8,332 bases of DNA from Gammaproteobacteria bacterium (GCA_019136395.1 JAGVUH010000681.1:1-8332), one strand, 5' to 3'; positions 1 through 7,669 are shown, numbered from the stretch's first letter. Notes: generated by a model from the letters alone, not told the origin. Translations and numbers: made by a program.

Positions 1-3
1 TCG

Positions 4-1062
4 TTAAGCCAGTCGGGTTGTCACCCCCACGGTCAGACGGTGCCGGCCGCCGCCGCGGATGACGCCGCGCAGGGGGGCCACATCGCCGTAGTCACGCCCG
101 ACGGCGACCCGGACGTGTTCGACGCCGGGGATCAGGTCATTCGTCGGATCGAGATCCAGCCAGCCGTCCGCCGGCACCCCCGGGGTGCCTGGGGTGTAGA
201 CCTGGACCCAGGCATGGGAGGCGTCGGCCCCCACTAGGGCGACGCCCGTCGCCGGGCAGGTCCGCAGATAGCCGCTGACATAGCGGGCGGGCAGACCGAG
301 CAGGCGCAGGGCGCCGGCCATGACGTGGGCCAGATCCTGACAGACGCCCCGCCGCTGGGCGAAGGCCCGCGCCACGGGGGTGTCAACCTCGGTACTGCGG
401 GCCTCGTAGCGGAAGTCGCCATGGATGCGCCGCATCAGGTCGATCGCCCCCGCCGCCAGGGGCCGGCCGGGGGGGAAGGAGGGGGCGGCATAGTCGCCCA
501 GGTCGGCCAGGCGGGACAGATAGGGCGAGGGCTGGACGAATTCGACCGCCGGGTCGAAGGGGGCCCCCGCCACGTAGCGCAACCGGTCCCGCACCGTTTC
601 CCAGGGCGGCGCGGCCGCCGGCTCCAGCCCGGTGAAGCGCGGCGCCACCCACACCTGGCTGCGGGCGTTGACGATTAGCCGCCGATGGGGCTTGAGCAGG
701 GTGAGATAGCAGCAGGGGTTGCCGAAGACATCCCGAGCCTCGCGCCGGCGGGCGGGGGGCGGGTCGACCTGGAGTTCATGGGCCAGCAATCGCTGATGGG
801 CGTCGCTCAACGGCTGGAGATAGGCCAGGTGATGGGCCAGGGAGACCGCCAGTTCGTAGTCATACAGGGTCTCGTGCAGGATCTCCAGGACAACGGGAGC
901 TTGGGGCGTATCCATTGTGGCTGTCCGGACATCCTCTCCGCTCGGGACCGATGCCCCCAGGACGGCAGGTGACGGGCCCAGCGCCAAGGCCGGAGCCTGA
1001 TCTCCGACCAGCCCAGCCTGTCCATGGGCCAGCCCCTCATCCGCATCCGGGTGGTGACTCAT
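4..1062 (-). CDS. Transglutaminase-like (papain-fold) protein, third gene of the amidoligase operon
   Basis: This is a 352-residue cytoplasmic protein with no signal peptide or membrane segment. Residues about 56-140 match the bacterial transglutaminase N-terminal beta domain. The core follows, with a complete catalytic triad: Cys241 in RGVCQDLAHV, His283 in DASHAWVQVY and Asp305 in GWLDLDPTND. In this family the fold can hydrolyse or transfer amide bonds; the substrate here is unknown, and from its neighbours I infer that it processes the product of the two ligases. The ATG at 1062 overlaps the upstream stop as ATGA, which suggests translational coupling. However, residues 1-49 are low-complexity and built partly of 7-residue repeats, while family homology starts only after Met50 (ATG at 915, giving 303 residues, a more usual length). 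Both starts are possible. The first 54 or so residues of the family domain resemble the N-terminus of the 1205-residue protein in the same operon. The stop lies at 4-6, so nothing downstream is visible. Confidence 0.93.
   Translation of the reverse strand: MSHHPDADEGLAHGQAGLVGDQAPALALGPSPAVLGASVPSGEDVRTATMDTPQAPVVLEILHETLYDYELAVSLAHHLAYLQPLSDAHQRLLAHELQVDPPPARRREARDVFGNPCCYLTLLKPHRRLIVNARSQVWVAPRFTGLEPAAAPPWETVRDRLRYVAGAPFDPAVEFVQPSPYLSRLADLGDYAAPSFPPGRPLAAGAIDLMRRIHGDFRYEARSTEVDTPVARAFAQRRGVCQDLAHVMAGALRLLGLPARYVSGYLRTCPATGVALVGADASHAWVQVYTPGTPGVPADGWLDLDPTNDLIPGVEHVRVAVGRDYGDVAPLRGVIRGGGRHRLTVGVTTRLA
931..1035 (-). repeat. Degenerate 21-bp (heptad-coding) repeats at the gene 2 / gene 3 junction
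   Basis: Read on the minus strand, residues 10-44 of the transglutaminase fall into seven-residue units: GLAHGQA, GLVGDQA, PALALGP, SPAVLGA, SVPSGED. The first two units (1015-1035 and 994-1014) agree at 15 of 21 bases; the later ones are much more decayed. The tract sits exactly at the overlap with the preceding gene, as the longer 21-bp array does one gene upstream. It may be an intercistronic repeat that is read as an N-terminal extension. Confidence 0.5.
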
Positions 1063-4001
1063 ATGTGCTGGACCTGGCTGGGCCCTTCGGCCAGGGCGAA
1101 ATAGCGATGGCCAATCTCCTCGGCCAGGGACAGGGCCCGCTGACGCAGGTCCCGCGCCAGATCCCCGAGGATGACGGCGAGGGTCGCGTCATCCACCTCG
1201 CGCAGATCCTCCAGGCTGATCCCCACGCCCGCGGCGGGCAGGCGGGCGACCAGGGATGCCGGCCCCGCTTCGCCTTTGCTGTTGAAAGCTCTGGGGGTGG
1301 CGGTTGCGGTGACTGTAGCACTGGCGGTGGTGCTGCCAGTTACGCCCCCGGCACCGGGCAGCTTGGACAGCTCGGTGCGCAGGCGCCGCAGCACCCCGGC
1401 AAAGGCGCGGGGATTGGTATCGTCGAGCACCAGCAGGTCCGCCAGGGCCAGCAGGTCCTCGTGCCCCTGGTAACGGGCGCGGAAGGTGATGGTGCTGTCG
1501 AACAGCTCCAGCAGATGGGAGACGCCGGCGGTGCTGGCCAGGGCGCCGGTGGCGAGAAAGACCTCCAGGCTCTGGGTCAGACCGACCAGACGTTCCAGGA
1601 GGCGGCCCAGGATCAGGAGCCGCCAGCCCAGGTCGCGGGTCATGCGGTCCGACTGGGCCCCGGTGGCCGCCGCCAGTTGCACCGCCAGCCGGTCCAGGGC
1701 CGGCAGGACCTTGGCCATCACGGGCAGGCCCTCCTCCGCCGGGCTCAGGCTGCGGGAGAAGATGACCCGCATGCGCTGCATCAGCGACCAGTGTTCGGTG
1801 GACAGCCGGTCGCGCAGGGCCAGGGAGACCCGTTCCAGGGCCTGAAGGTTGAAGGGGATGCCCGGGATCAGCCCCACCTCCGCCCCGCTGGCCGCCAGGC
1901 CCCGCAGCAGGGCCCGTTCGTAATCCCGGGGCGAGACCCCCGGACCCGCCTCCCCACCCGCAACTCGGACTCCTGCCCCGGCCCCGGCAAGGGCCCCGTC
2001 TCCGGCCCCATCTCCGGCAGCGGCACGAACTCCGCCTCCGGCAACGGACCCGTCTCCGGCAGCAGCGCGATCTCCGACTCCGACTCCGGCCCCAACGCCG
2101 GCCCCGACCAGACCGGCCCTGACGCCCAGGGTGGACAGGGCCTCCAGCAGGGGCCCGCTGGCGGCACCGTCGTCGGCGATGAACAGCAGGCTGGCCCGCG
2201 CCAGGCTCACCTGTTGTTCGGTCCTCTCGGTATAGCGCCCCAGCCAGAAGAGGTTCTCCCCGGTGCGGCTGCTGAGGGGGCGACGGCGACCGCGCACCTC
2301 GTCCACGGACAGCTTTCCCGGAAGCAGGGAAAAGGCATCCACCGGCCCCGCCGTCAGCACCCAGGTGTCCAGGCTGGTACCGCCGCGCTGCATGGAGACG
2401 CTGGCTTCCTCGCGGCGGGCCACCCGGGTCATGCCGCCCGGCAGGAGCTGCCAGCCGCCCTGGCCATCGGCAATGGCATAGACCCGCACCAGGGCGGGGC
2501 GGAGCCTTAAGCCCCGGCCCTGCCAGAGGGGCGTGCGGGAGAGGCGCAACCGGCTCTGGATGGTCCAGGCATCCGGGTCCAACCCGATGCGCGCCGGGTC
2601 CGCGGCGAACACCGGCGAGGTCCGCCCCCCCTGGGGAAAGGTGCCCCGCGCCCGCTTGTCGTCCAACTGGTCCTTGACGGCGTCCCAGGCCGCCGGCTCG
2701 CCGCACCACCAGGTGGGCAGGGCGGGCAGAAGCAACTCCTGATCGAGCAGCCGGCGGGCAATAGCGGGCAGGAAGCCCAGGATCGCCGGCGACTCCAGGA
2801 CGGCGCTGCCCAGGGCATTGGCCATCACCACCTGGCCAGCGCGGACGACCTGCACCAGGCCGGGCACGCCCAACGCCGAATCGGGGCGCAACTCCAGGGG
2901 ATCGCACCAGTCATCATCGACCCGGCGCAGCAGGCCATGGACGGGTTCCAGCCCCTCCACCGTCTTCAGCCACAGCCGTTCGTCCCGCACCTGCAGATCG
3001 CCCCCCTCGACCAGGGTGAGGCCCAGATAGCGGGCCAGATAGGCCTGCTCGTACCAGGTCTCGCTGTAAGGGCCGGCCGTCAGCAGGGCCAGCCGCGGCG
3101 GCTGGCCGCCGGCCAGCTCCCGCGCCGGCCCCTCGATGGCATCCAGCAACCGCCGGTAGCCGCTGGCGATGTGCTGTACCCGCAAGTCGCGGAAGGCCCC
3201 GGGGAACTGGGCCATGACCAGCAGCCGGTTGTGCAGGACATAGCCCAGCCCCGAGGGTACCTGGGTGCGCTGGGCCACCAGCCACCAGCCGCCCTCCGGC
3301 CCCCGGGCGATATCGAAGGCGATGACGAGCAGATGGTGGCCCCCGGCCGGGCGTACCCCATGCAGGGGGCGGACATAGCCGGGATGGCGAAAGACGAGGG
3401 CCGGCGGCAGCAGACCCTCCGCCAGCAGTCGGCGGGGGCCATAGAGGTCCGCCAGGATCGCCTGGAGGAGGCGGGCCCGTTGCGTCAGGCCCGCCTCGAT
3501 GCGGGCCCAGTCCTCGGGGGCGATCAGGAAGGGCAGCAGCTCCACCGACCAGGGGCGCGTCGCGACACCCGCGGGGCCGAAGACGTTGTGGGTGACGCCA
3601 TCGCGCAGGATCCGCTCGTCCACCTGGTGCCGGCGGCGGTCCAGCTCGGCGGCCAGGTCCTGCCCTGGCGGCAAAGTGGGCAGGAGGGCGGCGAAGCGCG
3701 CCCAAGAGGGTCGGAGCGATCCGTCGTTCGCGCGCAGCTCGTCCCAGGCATCGGGAGAAGGTGGGGCGGTTATCCCGACGAAAGGGTTATCGACCAGTCC
3801 CTTGGGCTTAGACTCCGGCCCCCGGGGAGTGAACACCGCCCCCTCTGACAGGGACGCAGCCCCCTCGGGACATGAGCTTGTCTCCTGGGGTCCGGCCGCT
3901 GGTCCCTGGTGGTCGGATGTCAGCCCCACAATGTTAGACGCTGGCCCGTCGGGGTCAGACAGGGGCCCATGCGCGACGGGACTGCTTGGGCGCGGTTCCA
4001 C
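1059..4001 (-). CDS. Circularly permuted ATP-grasp fused to alpha-E domain
   Basis: This is a 980-residue cytoplasmic protein, predicted to be an ATP-dependent carboxylate-amine ligase. Residues about 83-560 are a circularly permuted ATP-grasp (DUF404/DUF407 type). Family landmarks include DAWDEL (84-89), GVTHNVFG (135-142), RHPGYVRPLHGV (205-216), QVPSGLGYVLHNRL (247-260), LLTAGPYSETWYEQAYLAR (306-324), RRVDDDWCDPLELRPDS (359-375) and NALGSAVLES (395-404). Residues about 576-970 are an alpha-E (DUF403) helical domain opening with LSSRTGENLFWLGRYTER. In many genomes these two domains are separate genes; here they are fused. The GTG start at 4001 lies 6 bp after the preceding stop and has no clear ribosome binding site. 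An in-frame GTG at 3836, preceded by AGAGGGG, is an alternative that would remove most of the repeat-coded N-terminus (residues 12-74). Further low-complexity insertions occupy about 623-690 and 882-912. The domain identity is certain; the substrate is unknown. Confidence 0.95.
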   Translation of the reverse strand: MEPRPSSPVAHGPLSDPDGPASNIVGLTSDHQGPAAGPQETSSCPEGAASLSEGAVFTPRGPESKPKGLVDNPFVGITAPPSPDAWDELRANDGSLRPSWARFAALLPTLPPGQDLAAELDRRRHQVDERILRDGVTHNVFGPAGVATRPWSVELLPFLIAPEDWARIEAGLTQRARLLQAILADLYGPRRLLAEGLLPPALVFRHPGYVRPLHGVRPAGGHHLLVIAFDIARGPEGGWWLVAQRTQVPSGLGYVLHNRLLVMAQFPGAFRDLRVQHIASGYRRLLDAIEGPARELAGGQPPRLALLTAGPYSETWYEQAYLARYLGLTLVEGGDLQVRDERLWLKTVEGLEPVHGLLRRVDDDWCDPLELRPDSALGVPGLVQVVRAGQVVMANALGSAVLESPAILGFLPAIARRLLDQELLLPALPTWWCGEPAAWDAVKDQLDDKRARGTFPQGGRTSPVFAADPARIGLDPDAWTIQSRLRLSRTPLWQGRGLRLRPALVRVYAIADGQGGWQLLPGGMTRVARREEASVSMQRGGTSLDTWVLTAGPVDAFSLLPGKLSVDEVRGRRRPLSSRTGENLFWLGRYTERTEQQVSLARASLLFIADDGAASGPLLEALSTLGVRAGLVGAGVGAGVGVGDRAAAGDGSVAGGGVRAAAGDGAGDGALAGAGAGVRVAGGEAGPGVSPRDYERALLRGLAASGAEVGLIPGIPFNLQALERVSLALRDRLSTEHWSLMQRMRVIFSRSLSPAEEGLPVMAKVLPALDRLAVQLAAATGAQSDRMTRDLGWRLLILGRLLERLVGLTQSLEVFLATGALASTAGVSHLLELFDSTITFRARYQGHEDLLALADLLVLDDTNPRAFAGVLRRLRTELSKLPGAGGVTGSTTASATVTATATPRAFNSKGEAGPASLVARLPAAGVGISLEDLREVDDATLAVILGDLARDLRQRALSLAEEIGHRYFALAEGPSQVQHI
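1266..1358 (-). repeat. Thr/Ala/Val-rich low-complexity tract near the alpha-E C-terminus
   Basis: Residues about 882-912 of the ATP-grasp/alpha-E protein contain alternating small residues (GSTTASATVTATATP). The coding DNA is roughly hexanucleotide-periodic, with variants of GGCGGT, GCGGTG and GTAGCA on the plus strand. The tract separates two helical blocks of the alpha-E domain (RRLRTELSK before, ISLEDLREVDD after), so it is best read as an expanded loop rather than a functional motif. Confidence 0.5.
1932..2135 (-). repeat. Degenerate hexanucleotide repeat coding a Gly-X dipeptide insertion in alpha-E
   Basis: The plus strand shows repeated six-base units such as GACTCC, GGCCCC, GTCTCC, ATCTCC and GGCAGC. 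On the coding strand these give alternating Gly-Ala, Gly-Val and Gly-Asp dipeptides (GAGVGAGVGVGD and similar) over residues about 623-690. The tract lies early in the alpha-E domain, between the opening helices (ENLFWLGRYTER to LLEALSTLGV) and the next one (PRDYERALLRGLAAS). It keeps the reading frame and looks like a slippage-expanded loop. Confidence 0.65.
3780..3968 (-). repeat. Nine tandem degenerate 21-bp repeats coding a heptad N-terminal extension
   Basis: Residues 12-74 of the ATP-grasp/alpha-E protein divide exactly into nine seven-residue units, eight of which begin with Gly: GPLSDPD, GPASNIV, GLTSDHQ, GPAAGPQ, ETSSCPE, GAASLSE, GAVFTPR, GPESKPK, GLVDNPF. The matching 21-bp DNA units have no indels. 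Shared features are GGGSC at the unit start, GTCT in the middle and CCC near the end. The units are hydrophilic and lack a coiled-coil pattern. The array directly follows the junction with the upstream gene. Confidence 0.75.
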
Positions 4002-4007
4002 GATGGC

Positions 4008-7000
4008 TCAGCCCGCGCGGCGCAGGTCCAGGGTGAAGGGGAAGTCGCGGCTGGGCCGGGCCGGCGCCACCTCCTGCCGCCCCGGGCTATGGCCGAAGCG
4101 GAAGAAACGCGCCAGCCGGCGGCTCTCGGCCTCGTAGGCGTTGACCGGGAAGGTCTCGTAGTGGCGACCGCCCGGGTGGGCGACGTGATAGCGGCAACCG
4201 CCCAGGGAGCGGCCCAGTTCCCGGTCGACGATATCCACCGTCAGGGGGGCGTGGACGCCGATGGTCGGGTGGAGGGCCGAGGGCGGCTGCCAGGCGCGGT
4301 AGCGCACGCCGCAGACAAACTCGCCGGCGCGGCCGCTGGGCTGCAAGGGGGCGGCGACGCCATTGACGGCGATGACATAGCGGCTGTCGTCCAGGCCCTG
4401 GACCTTGAGTTCCAGGCGCTCCAGGGAGGAGTCGACGAAGCGCACCGTGGTGCCGGCGGCCCCCTCCTCCCCCATGACGTGCCAGGGCTCCAGGGCGGCG
4501 CGCAAGGTGAGCCCGATGCCGCGGGTCGCCACCTCGCCGATGAGGGGGAAGCGGAACTCGAAATGGGGGGCGAACCAGGCCGGATCGAAGGCGAAGCCGG
4601 CCTGGTTGAGCGCGGCGATCACATCCTCGAAGTCGTACTGGACGAAGGTGGGCAGCAAAAAGCGGTCGTGCAGGCCGGTGCCCCAGCGCGTCAGGCGGGT
4701 GGGGGAATAGAGCTTGTCGATGCAGAACTCACTGCGGTGGGTATTGCCGCTGGCGTCGATGAGCAGGTTGCGCAGGCAGCGGTCCACCAGCCAGGGGGGC
4801 ACGGCGCCACCAACCTGTTGCGGGCCAGCGCCGAAGCCACCGTCCAGCAAGCCCCGCGCAGCACCCTTCCGCGAATCTGGCCGAGAACCCCCGTCAACAT
4901 TGGGACCGGACCCAGCCCCTAACCCGACCCCGGGGCTGCCATCCATCTGGCGCTCCAGCTCGGCCAGGGCGATCTCGATCTCGTAGACCTGGTCCTGGCG
5001 CGCCTCATCGAGGCGGGGCGCCTGGCTGGTGGGGCCGATGAAGAGGCCGCTGAAGAGATAACTCAGGGCGGGGTGGTTATGCCAATAGGCCAGCAGACTG
5101 GCGAGCAGGTCCGGGCGGCGCAGGAAGGGGCTATCGGCGGGGGTGGGGCCGCCCAGGACGAAGTGGTTGCCGCCGCCGGTCCCGGTGTGACGGCCATCGA
5201 GCATGAACTTCTCCGTCGACAAACGCGCCTGGTGGGCGGCCTCGTAGAGGAATTCGGTATGGTCCTGGAGCTCGTCCCAGTCGTGGGCGGGGTGGATGTT
5301 GACCTCGATGACGCCCGGATCGGGGGTGACCTGCAAGACCCGCAGCCGCGGGTCACGGGGGGGTGGATAGCCCTCCAGGATCAGCTTCACGCCTAGGGCG
5401 GCGCCCGTCGCCTCGATGGCGGTCAGCAGCTCCAGATAGTCCTCCAGATGCTGGAGCGGCGGCATGAAGACGTAGAGGACACCACTCTGCCCCACCTGTT
5501 CGGCCTCGGCCCGGGGGCCGTTGGCGCGCCGGGGATCCCGGACCTCCACGCACAGGGCGGTGCGAGTGAGCCAGCCGGCGGACTGATGGCGTTCCGGCCG
5601 GGTACCCGCGGCCACCGGATGGGGCCTGCCGGGCTGATGGGACGGAGTACGCTCATTGCCGCCAGCTGGGCTCATCTCTCCAATCCCACCGGTACTACCA
5701 GTACTCCCAGTACCGACCTTAGCCGCAGTCCCCCCAGCCTTCCCCCGCCAAGCCCCGGGATCTTCCGCATCATCAGTTCCTACGCCACTGCCCCAGCCGG
5801 CCTCACCGGCGTCCAGAAAATCGGGCCAGGCCTGGCCCTGCAGGGCCACGGCCCCACCCTCGGCGAAGCCATACCCTTGCTGGTGGGCGTCGTAGCCGGT
5901 CTGGAGGCGCAGTTCGGCGGCGCTCGGCAGAGGCGCGGCGGGGGCGAAGGGATCCGGGGCCGGCGTGAAGGGCTGATCGCCCTGATCCGCCCAGGGCAGC
6001 GAGTCCAGGGGCAGACGGTAGCCCATGGGCGAGTCGCCGGGGATCAGATAAAGTCGGTCGTCGCGCGGGAACCAGGGGCCGGTGATCCAGCACGGTCCCT
6101 CCTCGCCAGCGATCCATTCGCGGCGCAGAGGCAGAACATAGCCGACCGGCTGGTCCAGGCCCTGGGCGAAGACCCGCCGCAGGCGCGCCCGTTCCATTTC
6201 GTCGTCGAGGCGGGAATCAAAGGGGTCCACGTTCACCGGCAGCCGGCGCTCGCGCCACAGGTAATAGAAGGTGTCCTCATAGCCGGGCATGACATGGCCC
6301 GGGTCCAGGTTCAGGCGCCGGCAGAGGGCCTGGAGGAAGGCCAGGGCATCGGCATCGCCGTAGCGCTGCTGGCCCTGGCGCTCGTCGGCGAAGAGGCCGG
6401 GATCCTGCCAGCAGGGCTGGCCATCGGCCCGCCAGCACAGGGACAGGGCCCAACGCGGCAGTTGTTCGCCGGGGTACCACTTGCCCTGGCCGAAGTGGAG
6501 GAAACCGCCCTGGCCATAGCGGCCCCGCAGCCGATGGATCAGATCGGTGGCCAGGCTGCGTTTGGTGGGACCCAGGGCCTCCGTATTCCACTCGGCGCTA
6601 TCGCGGTCATCCACCGCGACGAAGGTAGGCTCACCGCCCATGGTCAGGCGCACGTCCCCCGCCATCAGTTGGGCATCCACCGCCCGGCCCAGAGTGGCGA
6701 TAGCCGCCCACTGGTCCTCGGTGTAGGGCTTGGTCACCCGCGGCGATTCGTGGATACGGGTCACCCCCATCTTATGGTCAAACTGGACCTCGCAGTCATC
6801 CACCGCCCCCGAGATGGGGGCGGCCGTGGCCGGCTCCGGGGTGCAGGCCACCGGGATGTGCCCCTCCCCGGCCAGCAGACCGGAGGTGGGGTCCAGGCCG
6901 ATCCAGCCGGCCCCGGGCAGATAGACCTCGCACCAGGCGTGCAGGTCGGTGAAGTCGGCCTCGGCGCCGGAGGGCCCATCCAGGGACTTGACGTCGGGCT

Positions 7001-7625
7001 TGAGCTGGATGAGGTAGCCGGAGACGAAGCGCGCCGCCAGGCCCAGGTGACGCAGGGTCTGGACCAGCAGCCAGCCGCTGTCGCGGCAGGACCCGGAGCC
7101 CAGGGCCAGGGTCTCCTCGGGGGTCTGCACCCCGGGTTCCAGGCGGATCAGATAGAGGATGTCCCGTTGCAGCCGTTGGTTGAGATCCACCAGGAAATCA
7201 ATGGTCCGCATCCGCTCCCGGGGGATGCTGGCGAGGAAGGCCTGGAAGCGGGGCGTCAGCGCGCCTTTGGCGAGGTAAGGCAGCAGGTCTCGTTCCAGCT
7301 CCGGGGCATAGCGAAAGGGGTAGTGCTCCGCCTCTGGTTCCAGGAAGAAATCAAAGGGGTTGTAGACCGCCATCTCGGCGACCAGGTCGACGCTGACCTG
7401 GAACTCCCGGGTGCGCTCCGGGAAGACCAGGCGCGCCAGATAGTTGGCAAAGGGGTCCTGCTGCCAGTTGATGAAATGGTCCGCCGGCGCGACCCGCAGG
7501 GAATAACTCAGGATGGGGGTGCGGCAGTGCGGCGCCGGGCGCAGGCGCACCACCTGGGGCGAGAGGGACACCAGGCGGTCGTAGCGATACCGGGTGACAT
7601 GGTTGAGGGCGACGTGGATGGACAA
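4008..7625 (-). CDS. Transglutaminase-like / DUF2126 putative amidoligase fusion
   Basis: This is a 1205-residue cytoplasmic protein and the first gene of the operon. Residues about 2-90 are the bacterial transglutaminase N-terminal domain (SIHVALNHVTRYRYDR). The papain-like core has its triad at Cys180 (GSGSCRDSGW), His229 (DLHAWCEVYLPG) and Asp245 (GWIGLDPTS). From about 293 to 1195 it is DUF2126, a family predicted to be a glutamine-synthetase-fold carboxylate-amine ligase. Conserved blocks include MGGEPTFVAVDDRDSAEWNT (329-348), GKWYPGEQLPRWALS (381-395), EGYPPPRDPRL (751-761), VIEVNIHPAHDWDEL (772-786) and HTGTGGGNHFVLGG (813-826). I infer that ligation and transfer or trimming are coupled in one polypeptide. 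I chose the TTG at 7625 because GGAG lies 6 nt upstream and homology begins directly after it. A GTG at 7661 would add 12 residues but falls at the predicted transcription start. Low-complexity insertions lie at about 595-686 and 895-941. The product of the reaction is unknown. Confidence 0.95.
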   Translation of the reverse strand: MSIHVALNHVTRYRYDRLVSLSPQVVRLRPAPHCRTPILSYSLRVAPADHFINWQQDPFANYLARLVFPERTREFQVSVDLVAEMAVYNPFDFFLEPEAEHYPFRYAPELERDLLPYLAKGALTPRFQAFLASIPRERMRTIDFLVDLNQRLQRDILYLIRLEPGVQTPEETLALGSGSCRDSGWLLVQTLRHLGLAARFVSGYLIQLKPDVKSLDGPSGAEADFTDLHAWCEVYLPGAGWIGLDPTSGLLAGEGHIPVACTPEPATAAPISGAVDDCEVQFDHKMGVTRIHESPRVTKPYTEDQWAAIATLGRAVDAQLMAGDVRLTMGGEPTFVAVDDRDSAEWNTEALGPTKRSLATDLIHRLRGRYGQGGFLHFGQGKWYPGEQLPRWALSLCWRADGQPCWQDPGLFADERQGQQRYGDADALAFLQALCRRLNLDPGHVMPGYEDTFYYLWRERRLPVNVDPFDSRLDDEMERARLRRVFAQGLDQPVGYVLPLRREWIAGEEGPCWITGPWFPRDDRLYLIPGDSPMGYRLPLDSLPWADQGDQPFTPAPDPFAPAAPLPSAAELRLQTGYDAHQQGYGFAEGGAVALQGQAWPDFLDAGEAGWGSGVGTDDAEDPGAWRGKAGGTAAKVGTGSTGSTGGIGEMSPAGGNERTPSHQPGRPHPVAAGTRPERHQSAGWLTRTALCVEVRDPRRANGPRAEAEQVGQSGVLYVFMPPLQHLEDYLELLTAIEATGAALGVKLILEGYPPPRDPRLRVLQVTPDPGVIEVNIHPAHDWDELQDHTEFLYEAAHQARLSTEKFMLDGRHTGTGGGNHFVLGGPTPADSPFLRRPDLLASLLAYWHNHPALSYLFSGLFIGPTSQAPRLDEARQDQVYEIEIALAELERQMDGSPGVGLGAGSGPNVDGGSRPDSRKGAARGLLDGGFGAGPQQVGGAVPPWLVDRCLRNLLIDASGNTHRSEFCIDKLYSPTRLTRWGTGLHDRFLLPTFVQYDFEDVIAALNQAGFAFDPAWFAPHFEFRFPLIGEVATRGIGLTLRAALEPWHVMGEEGAAGTTVRFVDSSLERLELKVQGLDDSRYVIAVNGVAAPLQPSGRAGEFVCGVRYRAWQPPSALHPTIGVHAPLTVDIVDRELGRSLGGCRYHVAHPGGRHYETFPVNAYEAESRRLARFFRFGHSPGRQEVAPARPSRDFPFTLDLRRAG
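4803..4943 (-). repeat. Gly/Pro/Ser-rich low-complexity insertion in DUF2126 (distal)
   Basis: Residues about 895-941 of the amidoligase fusion are rich in Gly, Ser, Pro and Ala (PGVGLGAGSGP, GGFGAGPQQVGG). They interrupt the stretch between the helix EIEIALAELERQM and PPWLVDRCLRNLLIDASGN, which reads like ordinary conserved family sequence on both sides. Frame is maintained. I see it as an expanded surface loop. Confidence 0.5.
5568..5843 (-). repeat. Long low-complexity insertion in DUF2126 with a 9-bp tandem repeat
   Basis: Residues about 595-686 of the amidoligase fusion are Gly/Ser/Thr/Pro-rich and lie between EGGAVALQGQ and LTRTALCVEVRD, both family-like. Within the tract, 5691-5717 is three 9-bp units on the plus strand (ggtactacc, agtactccc, agtaccgac), encoding part of VGTGSTGSTGG. 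The remainder (PAGGNERTPSHQPGRPHP) is polar and disordered in character. The insertion is about 90 residues and in frame. Confidence 0.55.
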
Positions 7626-7629
7626 GGGG

Positions 7630-7636
7630 TTCTCCC
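7630..7636 (-). promoter_or_regulatory. Shine-Dalgarno site that decides the TTG start at 7625
   Basis: The minus strand reads GGGAGAA followed by CCCC and TTG. Counted from GGAG, the spacer to TTG is 6 nt. It is the only good ribosome binding site near the start of the amidoligase fusion; the upstream GTG at 7661 has no comparable element. Confidence 0.65.
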
Positions 7637-7669
7637 GGACGGCTGGGCCAGCAGGTGACACTACCGCTA

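Noticed and set aside
1932..2135. Possible CRISPR-like array because of the repeated units
   Set aside because: The units are only six bases, degenerate and in frame within a coding region. There are no constant repeats separated by unique spacers.
915..2510. 531-codon open frame on the plus strand
   Set aside because: It is antisense to the transglutaminase and alpha-E genes and has Gln/Gly/Pro-rich sequence without motifs. It stays open because of high GC content.
1189..2907. 572-codon open frame on the minus strand in another phase
   Set aside because: It overlaps the ATP-grasp/alpha-E gene in a shifted frame, and its product is Arg/Gly/Pro-rich with no domain. It is not evidence of a frameshift, since the main frame is intact across the whole region.
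3909..4922. 337-codon open frame on the plus strand across the gene 1 / gene 2 junction
   Set aside because: It is antisense to two well-supported genes and has no family resemblance or ribosome binding site.
5448..7658. 736-codon open frame on the plus strand
   Set aside because: It is antisense to the amidoligase fusion, has no recognisable domain, and its composition reflects the mirrored GC-rich codons. The minus-strand frame has clear family motifs throughout.
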